This document shows, piece after piece, positions 18,333-27,249 of a stretch of 64,000 nt of DNA. The translations under genes and the position numbers were made by a program. Below the pieces are notes generated by a model that did not search any database, was not told the DNA's origin, and saw only the letters and a program-made list of their open reading frames with translations. This DNA comes from CAZCTO01 sp964501725 (GTDB taxonomy: Bacteria > Bacillota > Clostridia > Saccharofermentanales > Saccharofermentanaceae). The stretch lies in the NCBI GenBank assembly GCA_964501725.1, contig CAZCTO010000004.1:1-64000 (forward strand). The letters are read 5' to 3'. The number at the start of each line of letters is the position of its first letter. The stretch's first letter is position 1.

Positions 18333-19061
18333 CTACTTATAAGAATAACCGCCGTCAATATTGATTACAGAACCGTTGATATAATCATTCCCGATAACAG
18401 ACAAACATAGTTGTGCGACTTCCTCCGGCTTTGCAAAACGGTGAAGGGCGATTTTATCTTCAATGCGTTTTCTATGATCCGGAGTTTTACCTTCCTGCCA
18501 TGGCGTATCCGTGAATCCCGGAGCGACACAATTGACCGTAATTCTTCTTTCATCACTGAATTCCTTTGTCAGACAACTTGTGAGGAAGTGCACCGCGGCC
18601 TTCGAAACACCATACGATATGGACATCGAATGCGGGTATCGACCTAGTAAAGAACCGATAAACAATATCCTTCCGTCGTTGTTCATATGTTGTGAAAATT
18701 TCTGAACCGTAAAAAACGGAACATTCAGATTTGTGTCCAAGACCTTATCCCACTCTTCATGTGTAATATCACGGAACCCTGTCCGATCTGTTTTCCCGGC
18801 ATTGAGAATCAAGTAATCAATCTTAGTAAAACGTGAAAGGATGGCTTCTGCCAACACGTTCAATCCATCTACAGATGACATGTCAGCCTTTATCAGCGCA
18901 TGCCTACTGCCGTCAGCATCTCCGATCTCTTCTTCGAGTTCTTTAGTTGCTATCTCATCGTTGCTGTAATTAAAAAAAACAAAACACCCCTTATCAAGTA
19001 ACGCCATACCGATGGCCTTACCGATTCCCTTTGTTGACGCAGTGACCAGTGCGATTTTCAT
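18333..19061 (-). CDS. Short-chain dehydrogenase/reductase, FabG-like
   Basis: Classical SDR of 242 residues: TASTKGIGKA cofactor loop near 8-17, NAG at about 91-93, catalytic Ser in IGSLLG, and Tyr/Lys in SISYGVSKAA, ending with a FabG-like NGSVINIDGGYSY. The loop has Thr-Ala instead of the usual Thr-Gly. Located between LicD-like and LicC-like genes it may reduce a small ketone or aldehyde before CDP activation, as SDR enzymes do in CDP-alditol pathways; this is inference. A lipid-synthesis role is less likely in this setting. Confidence 0.75.
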   Translation of the reverse strand: MKIALVTASTKGIGKAIGMALLDKGCFVFFNYSNDEIATKELEEEIGDADGSRHALIKADMSSVDGLNVLAEAILSRFTKIDYLILNAGKTDRTGFRDITHEEWDKVLDTNLNVPFFTVQKFSQHMNNDGRILFIGSLLGRYPHSMSISYGVSKAAVHFLTSCLTKEFSDERRITVNCVAPGFTDTPWQEGKTPDHRKRIEDKIALHRFAKPEEVAQLCLSVIGNDYINGSVINIDGGYSYK

Positions 19062-19136
19062 TAATTTTTCTCCGTAGAAATCCGATAGAATTATTCATGC
19101 TTTTGCATTAAAGTATACCACTTGAAGTACGGCACC

Positions 19137-20000
19137 TCAATTTTCTTTTCCGATATTTTCCCCCGCATCTATTTTAATAATTTTATGACGGTTATATCTT
19201 TTTTCTTCCGGGGGAGGAGTCATGTAGTCTCCATAGAAATAAGAAAGATAACCATACGCATCTTTGGGTGCAGTGAAACTATGTCCCTCAAATTGTATAT
19301 CGGCCCGCTCCACCAGCCATTTTTTTCGTATGGATTCTTTGGGGTATACATACGATCCTCCGAATGTTACTACCGTATCTGATTCGATCGAATTATATCG
19401 CGTTATACAACAATACAGCATGTTCTTTATTTTATTAGCTGAGAACGGCTTTGTTAGATACGCTAAAGTTTTGTACGTGAATGCTTTAACTTTTTCTCCA
19501 TCCTCCCAGACCTGATAGTTTTTTTTCAAAAGCAATATACGTTTCAAAATATAGGTCATCGCATTCTGGTGCATTTTCCGGAACTTTCCGATCGGAACAT
19601 TGTCATACGGAAAAACATCAATATAGATGCCGCTATGCAAATCGGATTTTCCGGCATTATGCTCGATATAAAGTGTTCCGTTCTTTCTAATTTTCGCGAA
19701 CGGCAATGCAAAACCCGGATCGGTATCCCAAGTCTGCAAAAAATACTCACGTCCAAGGTCACTTTCACAGGCTTTAAGAAACCTTTCAAATTCTGGTCTC
19801 AATAAGCCTATATCCATATCATCATCCCAAGGGATGAATCCTTTGTGCCGGACCGCCCCCAGCATTGTTCCTGCAATCAGTGCATACCCAATCCCATTTT
19901 TATCGCAAATTCTCCGTACCTCCAGCGCCAATTCGAGCTGAATTTTGTGGACTTTTTGCATAACATTATCAGAATCTGTTTTCTCGATTTGATCTTTCAT
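19137..20000 (-). CDS. LicD-family phosphotransferase
   Basis: Protein of 287 residues with the LicD core: AGTMLGAVRHKGFIPWDDDMDIG (residues 43-65), in which the Asp run at 59-63 binds metal. LicD proteins transfer phosphocholine or related phospho-alcohols from a CDP donor to glycans; fukutin-type relatives move ribitol phosphate. With the LicC-like gene at 17061-17768, the SDR and DUF2284 gene it forms a four-gene decoration module within the polysaccharide locus. Confidence 0.87.
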   Translation of the reverse strand: MKDQIEKTDSDNVMQKVHKIQLELALEVRRICDKNGIGYALIAGTMLGAVRHKGFIPWDDDMDIGLLRPEFERFLKACESDLGREYFLQTWDTDPGFALPFAKIRKNGTLYIEHNAGKSDLHSGIYIDVFPYDNVPIGKFRKMHQNAMTYILKRILLLKKNYQVWEDGEKVKAFTYKTLAYLTKPFSANKIKNMLYCCITRYNSIESDTVVTFGGSYVYPKESIRKKWLVERADIQFEGHSFTAPKDAYGYLSYFYGDYMTPPPEEKRYNRHKIIKIDAGENIGKEN

Positions 20001-20163
20001 TTAAAATAACCTTATTCCTCTATAATGAACGCCATGACATGTCGTATCAGAATATCAGAAAAATTCCTTCTTTCGGATGGCGCAACTTTATTCACCAATG
20101 CAATCTTGTATAAAATTATTTTCACAGTTTAGACAAGTGGCATACTCGATTGCTAAATACATT

Positions 20164-21213
20164 TCATTTATACATTTTCATGTAGTAATCTTCGTACTCT
20201 CCAGTGATGATATTCTCAATCCATTCCTCGTGGTTTAAATACCATTGAATCGTTTCCTGCATTCCTTGTTCAAATGTATGTACCGGTGCCCAACCAAGTT
20301 CTGATTTAATTTTGGTATTGTCGATTGCATATCGTCTATCGTGCCCCGGACGATCCTTAACATAATCAATCAGAGTCTCTTGCTTATTGAGGGCCTTGAT
20401 TATTAATTTAACTATTTCAATATTTGCTTTTTCATTGTTTCCGCCAATGTTATACTCCTCTCCACTCTTACCGAAATGAAGCACTTTATCAATTGCCGAA
20501 CAATGATCGAAGACATAAATCCAATCTCTCACCTGCTGCCCATCACCATAAATCGGCAATTTCTTATTCTTTAAGCAATTGATAATCATGAGTGGAATAA
20601 GTTTCTCCGGAAATTGATTGGGGCCATAATTATTGCTGCATCTCGTAATGTTCGTAGGTAGTCCATACGTTTGATGATAGGCTCTTACAATTAAGTCAGC
20701 ACTCGCCTTTGATGCTGAATATGGACTATTCGGCATCAAAGGAGTGGACTCGAAAAATTTCCCCTCGTCATCCAGGGCTCCGTAAACTTCATCGGTAGAA
20801 ACTTGAATAAACTTGACCCCAGGCAAATATTCCTTGCAATGCTTGTCCTGTTGATTTAACCTCCAGTGTTTTAAAGCAATGTCAAGTAGGACTTGTGTTC
20901 CCAATATGTTCGTGGTGATGAATACTTCCGGGTTTTCGATACTCCGGTCGACATGTGATTCTGCCGCTAAGTTAATCACAGTGGTTATATTATACTTCTC
21001 GAAGACATTTTCTATTTCGCTTCTATACCTTATGTCCGCTTTAATAAAAGTATAATTTGGATGACTCTCAACCTCTGCGAGGTTTTCCAGATTACCCGCA
21101 TAAGTGAGTGCATCAATATTAATAATCCGGTATTGGGGATGTTCATGAAGCATAATCTTAACTAGATTACTGCCTATAAATCCGGCCCCACCTGTTATTA
21201 GTATAGTTTTCAT
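20164..21213 (-). CDS. rmlB: dTDP-glucose 4,6-dehydratase
   Basis: Protein of 349 residues matching RmlB throughout: MKTILITGGAGFIGSN start, VSTDEVYGALDDEG with the catalytic Asp-Glu after Thr, SPYSASKASADL with Tyr-xxx-Lys, RCSNNYGPNQFPEKLIPL, and YGDGQQVRDWIYVFDHC. It makes dTDP-4-keto-6-deoxyglucose. The start at 21213 has TTAGGAGACGAA in front and falls within the usual family length; upstream in-frame codons overlap rmlA. No RmlC or RmlD of the rhamnose pathway adjoins it; the next enzymes are FdtA- and FdtB-like. Confidence 0.95.
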   Translation of the reverse strand: MKTILITGGAGFIGSNLVKIMLHEHPQYRIINIDALTYAGNLENLAEVESHPNYTFIKADIRYRSEIENVFEKYNITTVINLAAESHVDRSIENPEVFITTNILGTQVLLDIALKHWRLNQQDKHCKEYLPGVKFIQVSTDEVYGALDDEGKFFESTPLMPNSPYSASKASADLIVRAYHQTYGLPTNITRCSNNYGPNQFPEKLIPLMIINCLKNKKLPIYGDGQQVRDWIYVFDHCSAIDKVLHFGKSGEEYNIGGNNEKANIEIVKLIIKALNKQETLIDYVKDRPGHDRRYAIDNTKIKSELGWAPVHTFEQGMQETIQWYLNHEEWIENIITGEYEDYYMKMYK

Positions 21214-21227
21214 TTCGTCTCCTAACA

Positions 21228-22097
21228 TTATGATTGCAATGCAATATCCGTTATATATTTTCCATACTCTGTATTTCCACAAGCGCAACCTAATTGAATA
21301 AGTTGATTCTTATCAATCCATTGGTTTCTGTACGCTATTTCTTCTATACAAGCAATGTACAAACCTGTCCTTTTCTGAATCGCTTGCACAAATATAGATG
21401 CATTAGCTAGGCCATCACAAGTTCCAGTGTCCAACCATGCAAATCCTCGACCAAGCAAATCAACCTTCAAGTTTCCGCTATTTAAATAATCCCTATTCAG
21501 GTCCGTAATCTCAAGTTCTCCTCTTGGGGATTTTTCTATTTTCTTCGCTCTTTCAACCGCGCTATTATCATAATAATAGAGTCCTGGCACAGCGTAATTC
21601 GTCTTGGGGTTTGCTGGTTTTTCTTCAAGCGATACTACATTCCCGATTGGATCAAATTCAACAACTCCAAACTCATGTGGGTCATTCACATAGTATCCGA
21701 AAATAGATGCACCTTCAGTCAAATTGGACGCACGCTCTAGTCTCGGAACAAATCCTTGGCCATAAAAAAGGTTATCCCCCAAAATCAGACACACGTTGTC
21801 ATTTCCGATAAAGTCCTCACCGACTAATAATGCGTCTGCTATGCCTCTTGGTTTGTCCTGAGTGCAGTATGTGAATTGCATGCCCAAACTTGATCCGTGT
21901 CCAAATAAATTTCTGTACAAATTAATATATTCAGGGTTTGAAATAATCAGGACCTCACTGATTTTCGAGAGCATTAAAACACTTAGCGGGTAATATATCA
22001 TTGGCTTGTCGTATACCGGTAACAATTGCTTGCTTATCGCTTTTGTAATTGGAAATAAACGTGATCCAATTCCGCCTGCTAAGATGATTCCTTTCAT
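21228..22097 (-). CDS. rmlA: Glucose-1-phosphate thymidylyltransferase
   Basis: Protein of 289 residues, the usual RmlA length, with KGIILAGGIGSRLFPIT and SKQLLPVYDKPMIYYPLS at the N-terminus, FIGNDNVCLILGDN and the C-terminal CIEEIAYRNQWI. It makes dTDP-glucose from glucose-1-phosphate and dTTP. A GGAGG site is 7 bases before ATG 22097. It is 14 bases upstream of rmlB. A non-coding gap of nearly 500 bases separates it from the FdtA fusion gene. Confidence 0.95.
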   Translation of the reverse strand: MKGIILAGGIGSRLFPITKAISKQLLPVYDKPMIYYPLSVLMLSKISEVLIISNPEYINLYRNLFGHGSSLGMQFTYCTQDKPRGIADALLVGEDFIGNDNVCLILGDNLFYGQGFVPRLERASNLTEGASIFGYYVNDPHEFGVVEFDPIGNVVSLEEKPANPKTNYAVPGLYYYDNSAVERAKKIEKSPRGELEITDLNRDYLNSGNLKVDLLGRGFAWLDTGTCDGLANASIFVQAIQKRTGLYIACIEEIAYRNQWIDKNQLIQLGCACGNTEYGKYITDIALQS

Positions 22098-22586
22098 TGA
22101 GTATCCTCCATATGTTATTTTTATTAAAGACATAATGCCAGAACAAATATGCCATTTGTCCCTCTATTACTTAAACTCCGTAAAAACACGCTCCTTCGAA
22201 AACCAAAATTTCTGTTATGTTTGTCGACTCTAAAATTGACCTGCGGACCATTTATGTAAATTCATAAAATTCAGTTCTGAAAACTAAATTTCATTATTTT
22301 CCTTATTACGACCTCGCCCATTCCAGTTTGCAGTACATTAAGTGCTTGCTATCACATATTCTACAGACCTATTAGCTTGGTCGATGTTTTTCAAACAGCC
22401 TTACTGTCAAGCATCAACGATTTTATTACTTTGGAATCAATCATCCATTCTCACATAAACTTGGTATTATTATATTGCAAATTCCTCATTGGAGGGGCAT
22501 TTCTCCTTAATTTAAAAGATAAATTTTTGTCTGATTGGCTCTAAAGCTTAAACAATTGTTCGTTATTTTCGAATAATGTTTTTATA
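22098..22586. other. AT-rich intergenic stretch without a recognisable gene
   Basis: 489 bases between the GNAT-FdtA gene and rmlA. Both flanking genes run leftward. No long frame on either strand shows a family motif, and no clear terminator was seen. It may hold a promoter for rmlA-rmlB or mark a cassette junction. Confidence 0.5.
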
Positions 22587-23510
22587 TCAGTTACCGCCTA
22601 GGTATTTTTTGAATTCAGTGTAATCATATATATAATCCTCAACATCATAATAATCCGATGCTACCACGCAAAGAACAGAATCATTATGCAACCATATCAT
22701 TTCTCTCCAAGTCGGCTTGTCAATAATAACTCCGATAGATGAATTTGATAACTCTATTCTCTCACGTCCATCGGCATTTTCCAGGATTAATAGTATTTTC
22801 CCGTATGGGCAAAAGAGCATTTGCTTCAGTTTCTTGTGTGCATGATGACCTCTGCAAACTCCTTCAGGAACCTTTGTAATATAATAAATGCGCTTTATAT
22901 CGAACGGTATGTCACGATCACTTTCGAAAAAGGACAGTTCTCCTGAGTGTGCAGTAGGAATTGTCTTAATGTGAACAACCTCACACCCAGCAACGCTTTG
23001 TTGTTCTTCAAGCATTTCCCCCTTAATTACTGAATACCATTTAAGTTCTTCAACACCGCTATATCGTTCAAGTATATCTTCTGAAATATCTAGTGTTTCA
23101 TGGAAATTATGTTTCTCATAAAAACGAACAGCCCTGGTGTTCTTTCCGGAAACACACCAATAAACACATGATAGCCCTAACTCATCAAATGCTTTTTTAA
23201 TGATTGATTTCATGCCAAACCATGCATATCCATGTCCCATTGACTCTTTACGAACTGTAATAGCAAACTCAGCATTTCCAGCATCTCTATCAATGTGTTT
23301 TAAACTGACAGTACCCATATATTCACCCGAATCAGATGCAATAGCTAAATGCATATTATCCGCAACAACCTGACTGGTCTGAATGAAGGATTCGCAATCA
23401 GCAAGAGACTTCGATGCGAAATTTGTATTTAAATCATGAACAACACTATCATCATGCATCCAAGCAAGAATGAGTGGCGCATCACTAATTTCCAAGTTTC
23501 TTATATGCAT
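22587..23510 (-). CDS. GNAT acetyltransferase fused to FdtA/QdtA-type sugar 3,4-ketoisomerase
   Basis: Protein of 307 residues with two domains. Residues 1-155 are a GNAT acetyltransferase (MGTVSLKHIDRDAGNAEFAI, SGKNTRAVRFYEKHNF). Residues about 175-307 are an FdtA/QdtA cupin: RGHHAHKKLKQ at 220-230 holds the catalytic histidines, followed by GKILLILENADGRE and a family-like C-terminus VVASDYYDVEDYIYDYTEF. One protein can thus move the keto group from C4 to C3 of dTDP-4-keto-6-deoxyglucose and possibly N-acetylate the amino sugar made by the adjacent FdtB-like enzyme. Known bifunctional WxcM uses a hexapeptide acetyltransferase, not GNAT. A strong GGAGG site precedes the ATG. Confidence 0.85.
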   Translation of the reverse strand: MHIRNLEISDAPLILAWMHDDSVVHDLNTNFASKSLADCESFIQTSQVVADNMHLAIASDSGEYMGTVSLKHIDRDAGNAEFAITVRKESMGHGYAWFGMKSIIKKAFDELGLSCVYWCVSGKNTRAVRFYEKHNFHETLDISEDILERYSGVEELKWYSVIKGEMLEEQQSVAGCEVVHIKTIPTAHSGELSFFESDRDIPFDIKRIYYITKVPEGVCRGHHAHKKLKQMLFCPYGKILLILENADGRERIELSNSSIGVIIDKPTWREMIWLHNDSVLCVVASDYYDVEDYIYDYTEFKKYLGGN

Positions 23511-23524
23511 TTATCTCTCCTCCT

Positions 23525-24619
23525 TCAAAATTCGTTAATAGAATCAATTACATACTGAATCTCATCTTCTTTCATTCCATAATACATGGGGAGGCTAAGC
23601 TCCGTCGCGCTGATTTCCTCTGCTATTGGGAGTTCTCCCTGTTTAATACACAAGTCTGCATAGCAATCCTGCAAGTGAATTGGTATCGGATAGTGCTTAT
23701 TTGTTCCTATTCCCTTATCATTGAGATGTTTTTCAAGCGCTGACCGTTCATTACATCGAATGCCATATATATGCCAAACAGGTTCACACTTTGCATGAAC
23801 ACAAGGGAGAACAACCTTCGAATTCTTTATACCTTCTGAATATTTAGCGGCAATCATTCTTCGCTCAGCATTCATCCTTTCCAAATGAGGTAACTTTGCC
23901 GACAGAAATGCAGCTTGTAGTTCATCCAGTCTTGAATTACTACCTTTATAAATATGGTGATATTTATAATCGGAGCCATAATTTCCTAAAGAGCGAACAG
24001 TATCAGCAAGTTCAACGTCATTCGTTACGACTGCGCCTGCATCTCCAAGTGCACCTAGGTTTTTTCCTGGATAAAAGCTAAAACCTGCTGCGTCTCCAAA
24101 TGTACCAACCTTTTTCCCGTTGTAAGTAGCTCCATGGGCTTGTGCACAATCTTCTACTACTTTTAAGTTATGCTTTTTTGCCACCGCCATGATTGGATCC
24201 ATATCACAAGCTTGACCGTAAAGGTGAACCGGAATAATGGCCTTAGTTTTAGTCGTAATCTTTTTTTCGATCAAAGATGGATTTATATTAAAAGTTCCGA
24301 TATCTGGCTCAACAAACACTGGTGTAGCACCAACATAAGTTACTGCTAACGCAGTAGCAATATATGTATTGGAGGGTATGATTACTTCATCCCTCTTTCC
24401 TATATCGCACGCCTTCAATACAAGAATCAATGCATCAAGACCATTACCTACTCCTACACATTGGTTAGCACCACAATATTTTGCAAAAACTTCTTCAAAC
24501 GCCTGATCCTCGACACCACCAATATACTGGCTACGGTTGACGACACGAGTGAAAGCTCCACGAAGTTCGTTATTGAGTTCTTTCTCCATAAGAAGAAACG
24601 ATGCAAATGGTACATTCAC
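23525..24619 (-). CDS. dTDP-3-amino-3,6-dideoxyhexose aminotransferase, FdtB/QdtB-like
   Basis: DegT-family PLP enzyme of 364 residues. VGVGNGLDALILVLKA, VVEDCAQAHGA and GFSFYPGKNLGALGDAG (Lys186 as Schiff base) match FdtB/QdtB aminotransferases that aminate C3 of dTDP-3-keto-6-deoxyhexose. Start is GTG at 24617-24619, with AAGGAGG 8 bases upstream. It stands 14 bases before the GNAT-FdtA fusion gene, and RmlA/RmlB follow, completing a route to dTDP-Fuc3NAc or dTDP-Qui3NAc. Confidence 0.88.
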   Translation of the reverse strand: MNVPFASFLLMEKELNNELRGAFTRVVNRSQYIGGVEDQAFEEVFAKYCGANQCVGVGNGLDALILVLKACDIGKRDEVIIPSNTYIATALAVTYVGATPVFVEPDIGTFNINPSLIEKKITTKTKAIIPVHLYGQACDMDPIMAVAKKHNLKVVEDCAQAHGATYNGKKVGTFGDAAGFSFYPGKNLGALGDAGAVVTNDVELADTVRSLGNYGSDYKYHHIYKGSNSRLDELQAAFLSAKLPHLERMNAERRMIAAKYSEGIKNSKVVLPCVHAKCEPVWHIYGIRCNERSALEKHLNDKGIGTNKHYPIPIHLQDCYADLCIKQGELPIAEEISATELSLPMYYGMKEDEIQYVIDSINEF

Positions 24620-24632
24620 TGTTTGGACCTCC

Positions 24633-25808
24633 TTATAAATCTTCCATAAGTTTTTTCAATGCTTTAGTCGATTCAACGTTATTCTTCTTTTCGAGTATCC
24701 AGTTTTTTGCCTCGATTCCTTTTTGATGAAGCGACTCATCAGGTATTGAGAATATTCGTATCAACTCTGACGACATTCCATCAACAGTTTCGTCACTCAA
24801 CAAAAAAATATGTGGATAATAATCATTTGGCATTCCCGGTAGTCTCGTAGTTAATAAAGGCGTACCGGTTGATATATACTCCATATTCTTCGAAGGGAAA
24901 CTATATTTATTAAACTCTGAAGAGGTATACCTCGGATTAATTAATAGTGTTGCTTTCTCTTCCAAATCTATAACCTCATCATTGTTGAGAACCCCGCAGT
25001 ATTCAACATTTGCATTATTCTTTGCAATCTCACTTAGTTCTTTAGCATATAACCCATCTCCGCACATTTTCAAAATACAATTATCAATATTTGCTTTTAA
25101 AAAACCGTCTACCAACATATCCACTCCGTACAATTTATTCAAGCCTCCTGCATAAAAACAAACTTTCGGATTTGATTTATTCACAAGTTCATTCGCATGT
25201 TCTTTCATTTTCAAATCAGCAAATCCTTCAACAACGAGATACGGTTTTCTGTGTACATTCACCACGGCACCCATCTCTTTTGTAATAAAAAGATAAGCGT
25301 CCGGGCAATTTCTGCAAAGAAACTGAGATAACTTCTGTTGAAAAGAAGGTTTGCTATTTTCGTTTCCAACGTATACTGTCGGCATATCTGTTAAGACGCC
25401 CAATATCTTAACTCTTGATATTCTTGAGCCCATATAAGTGGCCAGACAAATGGTTGCATTTAGCAAATCAAGTACCACTGTCGAATTCTTCCGATGTAAT
25501 TTAGCAACCGAAAAAAAGCAACTAAAAAAAACACAGATGTTTTTAATGACCGGTATATTAATCAAATGAAGATAATTGAAACTGACATTATTTTCCACAT
25601 CGGGGTCAGGCCTTAGTATAATTGCAGTACTATTGCGACGGTTAACAGGTGGGACAGTTAAAGTAGATACTGCACAATCATTGCACGCTAACCCTTCTGC
25701 AATTAACCGAAAATACTTCTGATATTGTTGCCCCATCCTAAAATCCTTAGGAATCAATGCCTCGTATGTAATTTTACTACAAAAATTCGATACAAATACT
25801 GTATTCAT
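24633..25808 (-). CDS. Family 4 (GT-B) glycosyltransferase
   Basis: Protein of 391 residues. The C-terminal half has VCFYAGGLNKLYGVDMLVDG, LKMCGDGLYAKEL, LLINPRYTSSEFNKYSFPSKNMEYISTG, the GT4 donor-binding region. The N-terminal half is less conserved. It is visibly AT-rich in base use compared with its homologue at 10664-11881. The ribosome site (GGGTAGAG) is weak and the gene follows the flippase gene by 16 bases, suggesting translation within a longer message. Confidence 0.8.
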   Translation of the reverse strand: MNTVFVSNFCSKITYEALIPKDFRMGQQYQKYFRLIAEGLACNDCAVSTLTVPPVNRRNSTAIILRPDPDVENNVSFNYLHLINIPVIKNICVFFSCFFSVAKLHRKNSTVVLDLLNATICLATYMGSRISRVKILGVLTDMPTVYVGNENSKPSFQQKLSQFLCRNCPDAYLFITKEMGAVVNVHRKPYLVVEGFADLKMKEHANELVNKSNPKVCFYAGGLNKLYGVDMLVDGFLKANIDNCILKMCGDGLYAKELSEIAKNNANVEYCGVLNNDEVIDLEEKATLLINPRYTSSEFNKYSFPSKNMEYISTGTPLLTTRLPGMPNDYYPHIFLLSDETVDGMSSELIRIFSIPDESLHQKGIEAKNWILEKKNNVESTKALKKLMEDL

Positions 25809-25824
25809 TTTGCTCTACCCATTT

Positions 25825-27249
25825 TCATTTAAATAATATTTTTTTCAAAGACATAACCTTATCTCTTTTCATTAATATTAAACTAATCGCTACTATACCA
25901 TATATTGATAAACCGAAAAGTAAAGTCATATAGTTACCTAGTGAAACATAACGCAAAAATACAATGACTAATTCAAACATGAGAATATAAACAAGGTCAA
26001 ACATATTAATGTTTATGCCATTATCAACATACCGCTTTATCCATACTTGTGAACCATAATAAAAGGCAATATATGTGACTAATGATGCAATTGATGCATA
26101 AAACAATGAGCTGGCAATTGTAACAGCAATCCACGACAAGACTATATTAACAACCACAGCGGTAGCATTTGCAATTAACATAACAGCTTTCATTTTTTTA
26201 ACCTTGAACGTATTCATTGTAACAAGATTTATTTTGCAGGTAAAAACAAAAATCGGGAATAAAATATATAAATACTGCAATATTCTCTCATATTGCGGAT
26301 AAATAGCTTTGATTAGGAGGGCAGCAATAAAGTAACCTGCCATCGCTATCGCACCCACAATCGATACAAAAAAGTCTAAAGAATTAATCAAATCACAGTA
26401 TCTATCATTTGATGACCTTGAGAGTATCGGATAGAAGACTTGGGATACTGCCAAAACAAGGACATTGGCAGCTAACAGCATATTTAATCCAAATGAAAAC
26501 GCGCCATACTCGGTAATTCCCATATATTCTTTTATCATCAGCTTTGTAAATAGCAGAAATGATGAGTTCAGTGTCACACTTATCATCAGAATTATGCCCT
26601 GCCTACAAGTGTTAATTATATGGCGAGGAGATTCTATTGAATGATCAGCGGATCCAAAGGCAATTTCTCGACTCGAAAAAATAAAATAACCCAATCTGAT
26701 GTATTTTGAAAGTGCAGCTCCCAGAATATAAAATTCTATGTTTTTAACTCTCAATAAAAACAGGGCAATAATGACGATTAATAAAGATATACCCTCGATT
26801 CTATTACCTCTTGCATATTGTTTAAATCTCATCGTTCCTTGGTTGATATAACTAAATACTGAGTTCAAACAAGCCGCGGGTGTTTCAATAGCTACAATCA
26901 GCAAAATAAGTTGTTCAAGTCCAGATGATACAACTAAGGATACAATCGCTAAAGTACAAGCGCCTACCATAGACAATATAATTGAAGCATTTCTAAAACT
27001 TCGAAATAGCGGATAGTTTTCTTTTTCATAATTCAGGTTTGAATACAGTAAGTGAATTCCATCATTAAGGCCACATAATGCAAATGCACAGTATCCTACA
27101 TAAAGAGTGTGAAGCTGCCAGTAAGAATATTCCTCAACTGCAAGCGTTAAGGGTAGAACGAGATGGACTATGATATTGCCAATAAATACTATTACATTTG
27201 AAAATGTTACATTCGCCAAATTACGCAGTTTACTACCTTGTTTTGTCAT
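25825..27249 (-). CDS. Wzx-like polysaccharide flippase (first copy)
   Basis: Polytopic protein of 474 residues with about 12-14 hydrophobic segments and few charged loops, like the MOP-superfamily exporters of the Wzx/PST type. Its start overlaps the stop of the upstream polymerase by 4 bases (ATGA), so the polymerase and flippase are translationally coupled. Sequence is AT-rich like neighbours from 22 to 33 kb. It probably exports the repeat unit built by the AT-rich half of the locus. Confidence 0.82.
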   Translation of the reverse strand: MTKQGSKLRNLANVTFSNVIVFIGNIIVHLVLPLTLAVEEYSYWQLHTLYVGYCAFALCGLNDGIHLLYSNLNYEKENYPLFRSFRNASIILSMVGACTLAIVSLVVSSGLEQLILLIVAIETPAACLNSVFSYINQGTMRFKQYARGNRIEGISLLIVIIALFLLRVKNIEFYILGAALSKYIRLGYFIFSSREIAFGSADHSIESPRHIINTCRQGIILMISVTLNSSFLLFTKLMIKEYMGITEYGAFSFGLNMLLAANVLVLAVSQVFYPILSRSSNDRYCDLINSLDFFVSIVGAIAMAGYFIAALLIKAIYPQYERILQYLYILFPIFVFTCKINLVTMNTFKVKKMKAVMLIANATAVVVNIVLSWIAVTIASSLFYASIASLVTYIAFYYGSQVWIKRYVDNGININMFDLVYILMFELVIVFLRYVSLGNYMTLLFGLSIYGIVAISLILMKRDKVMSLKKILFK

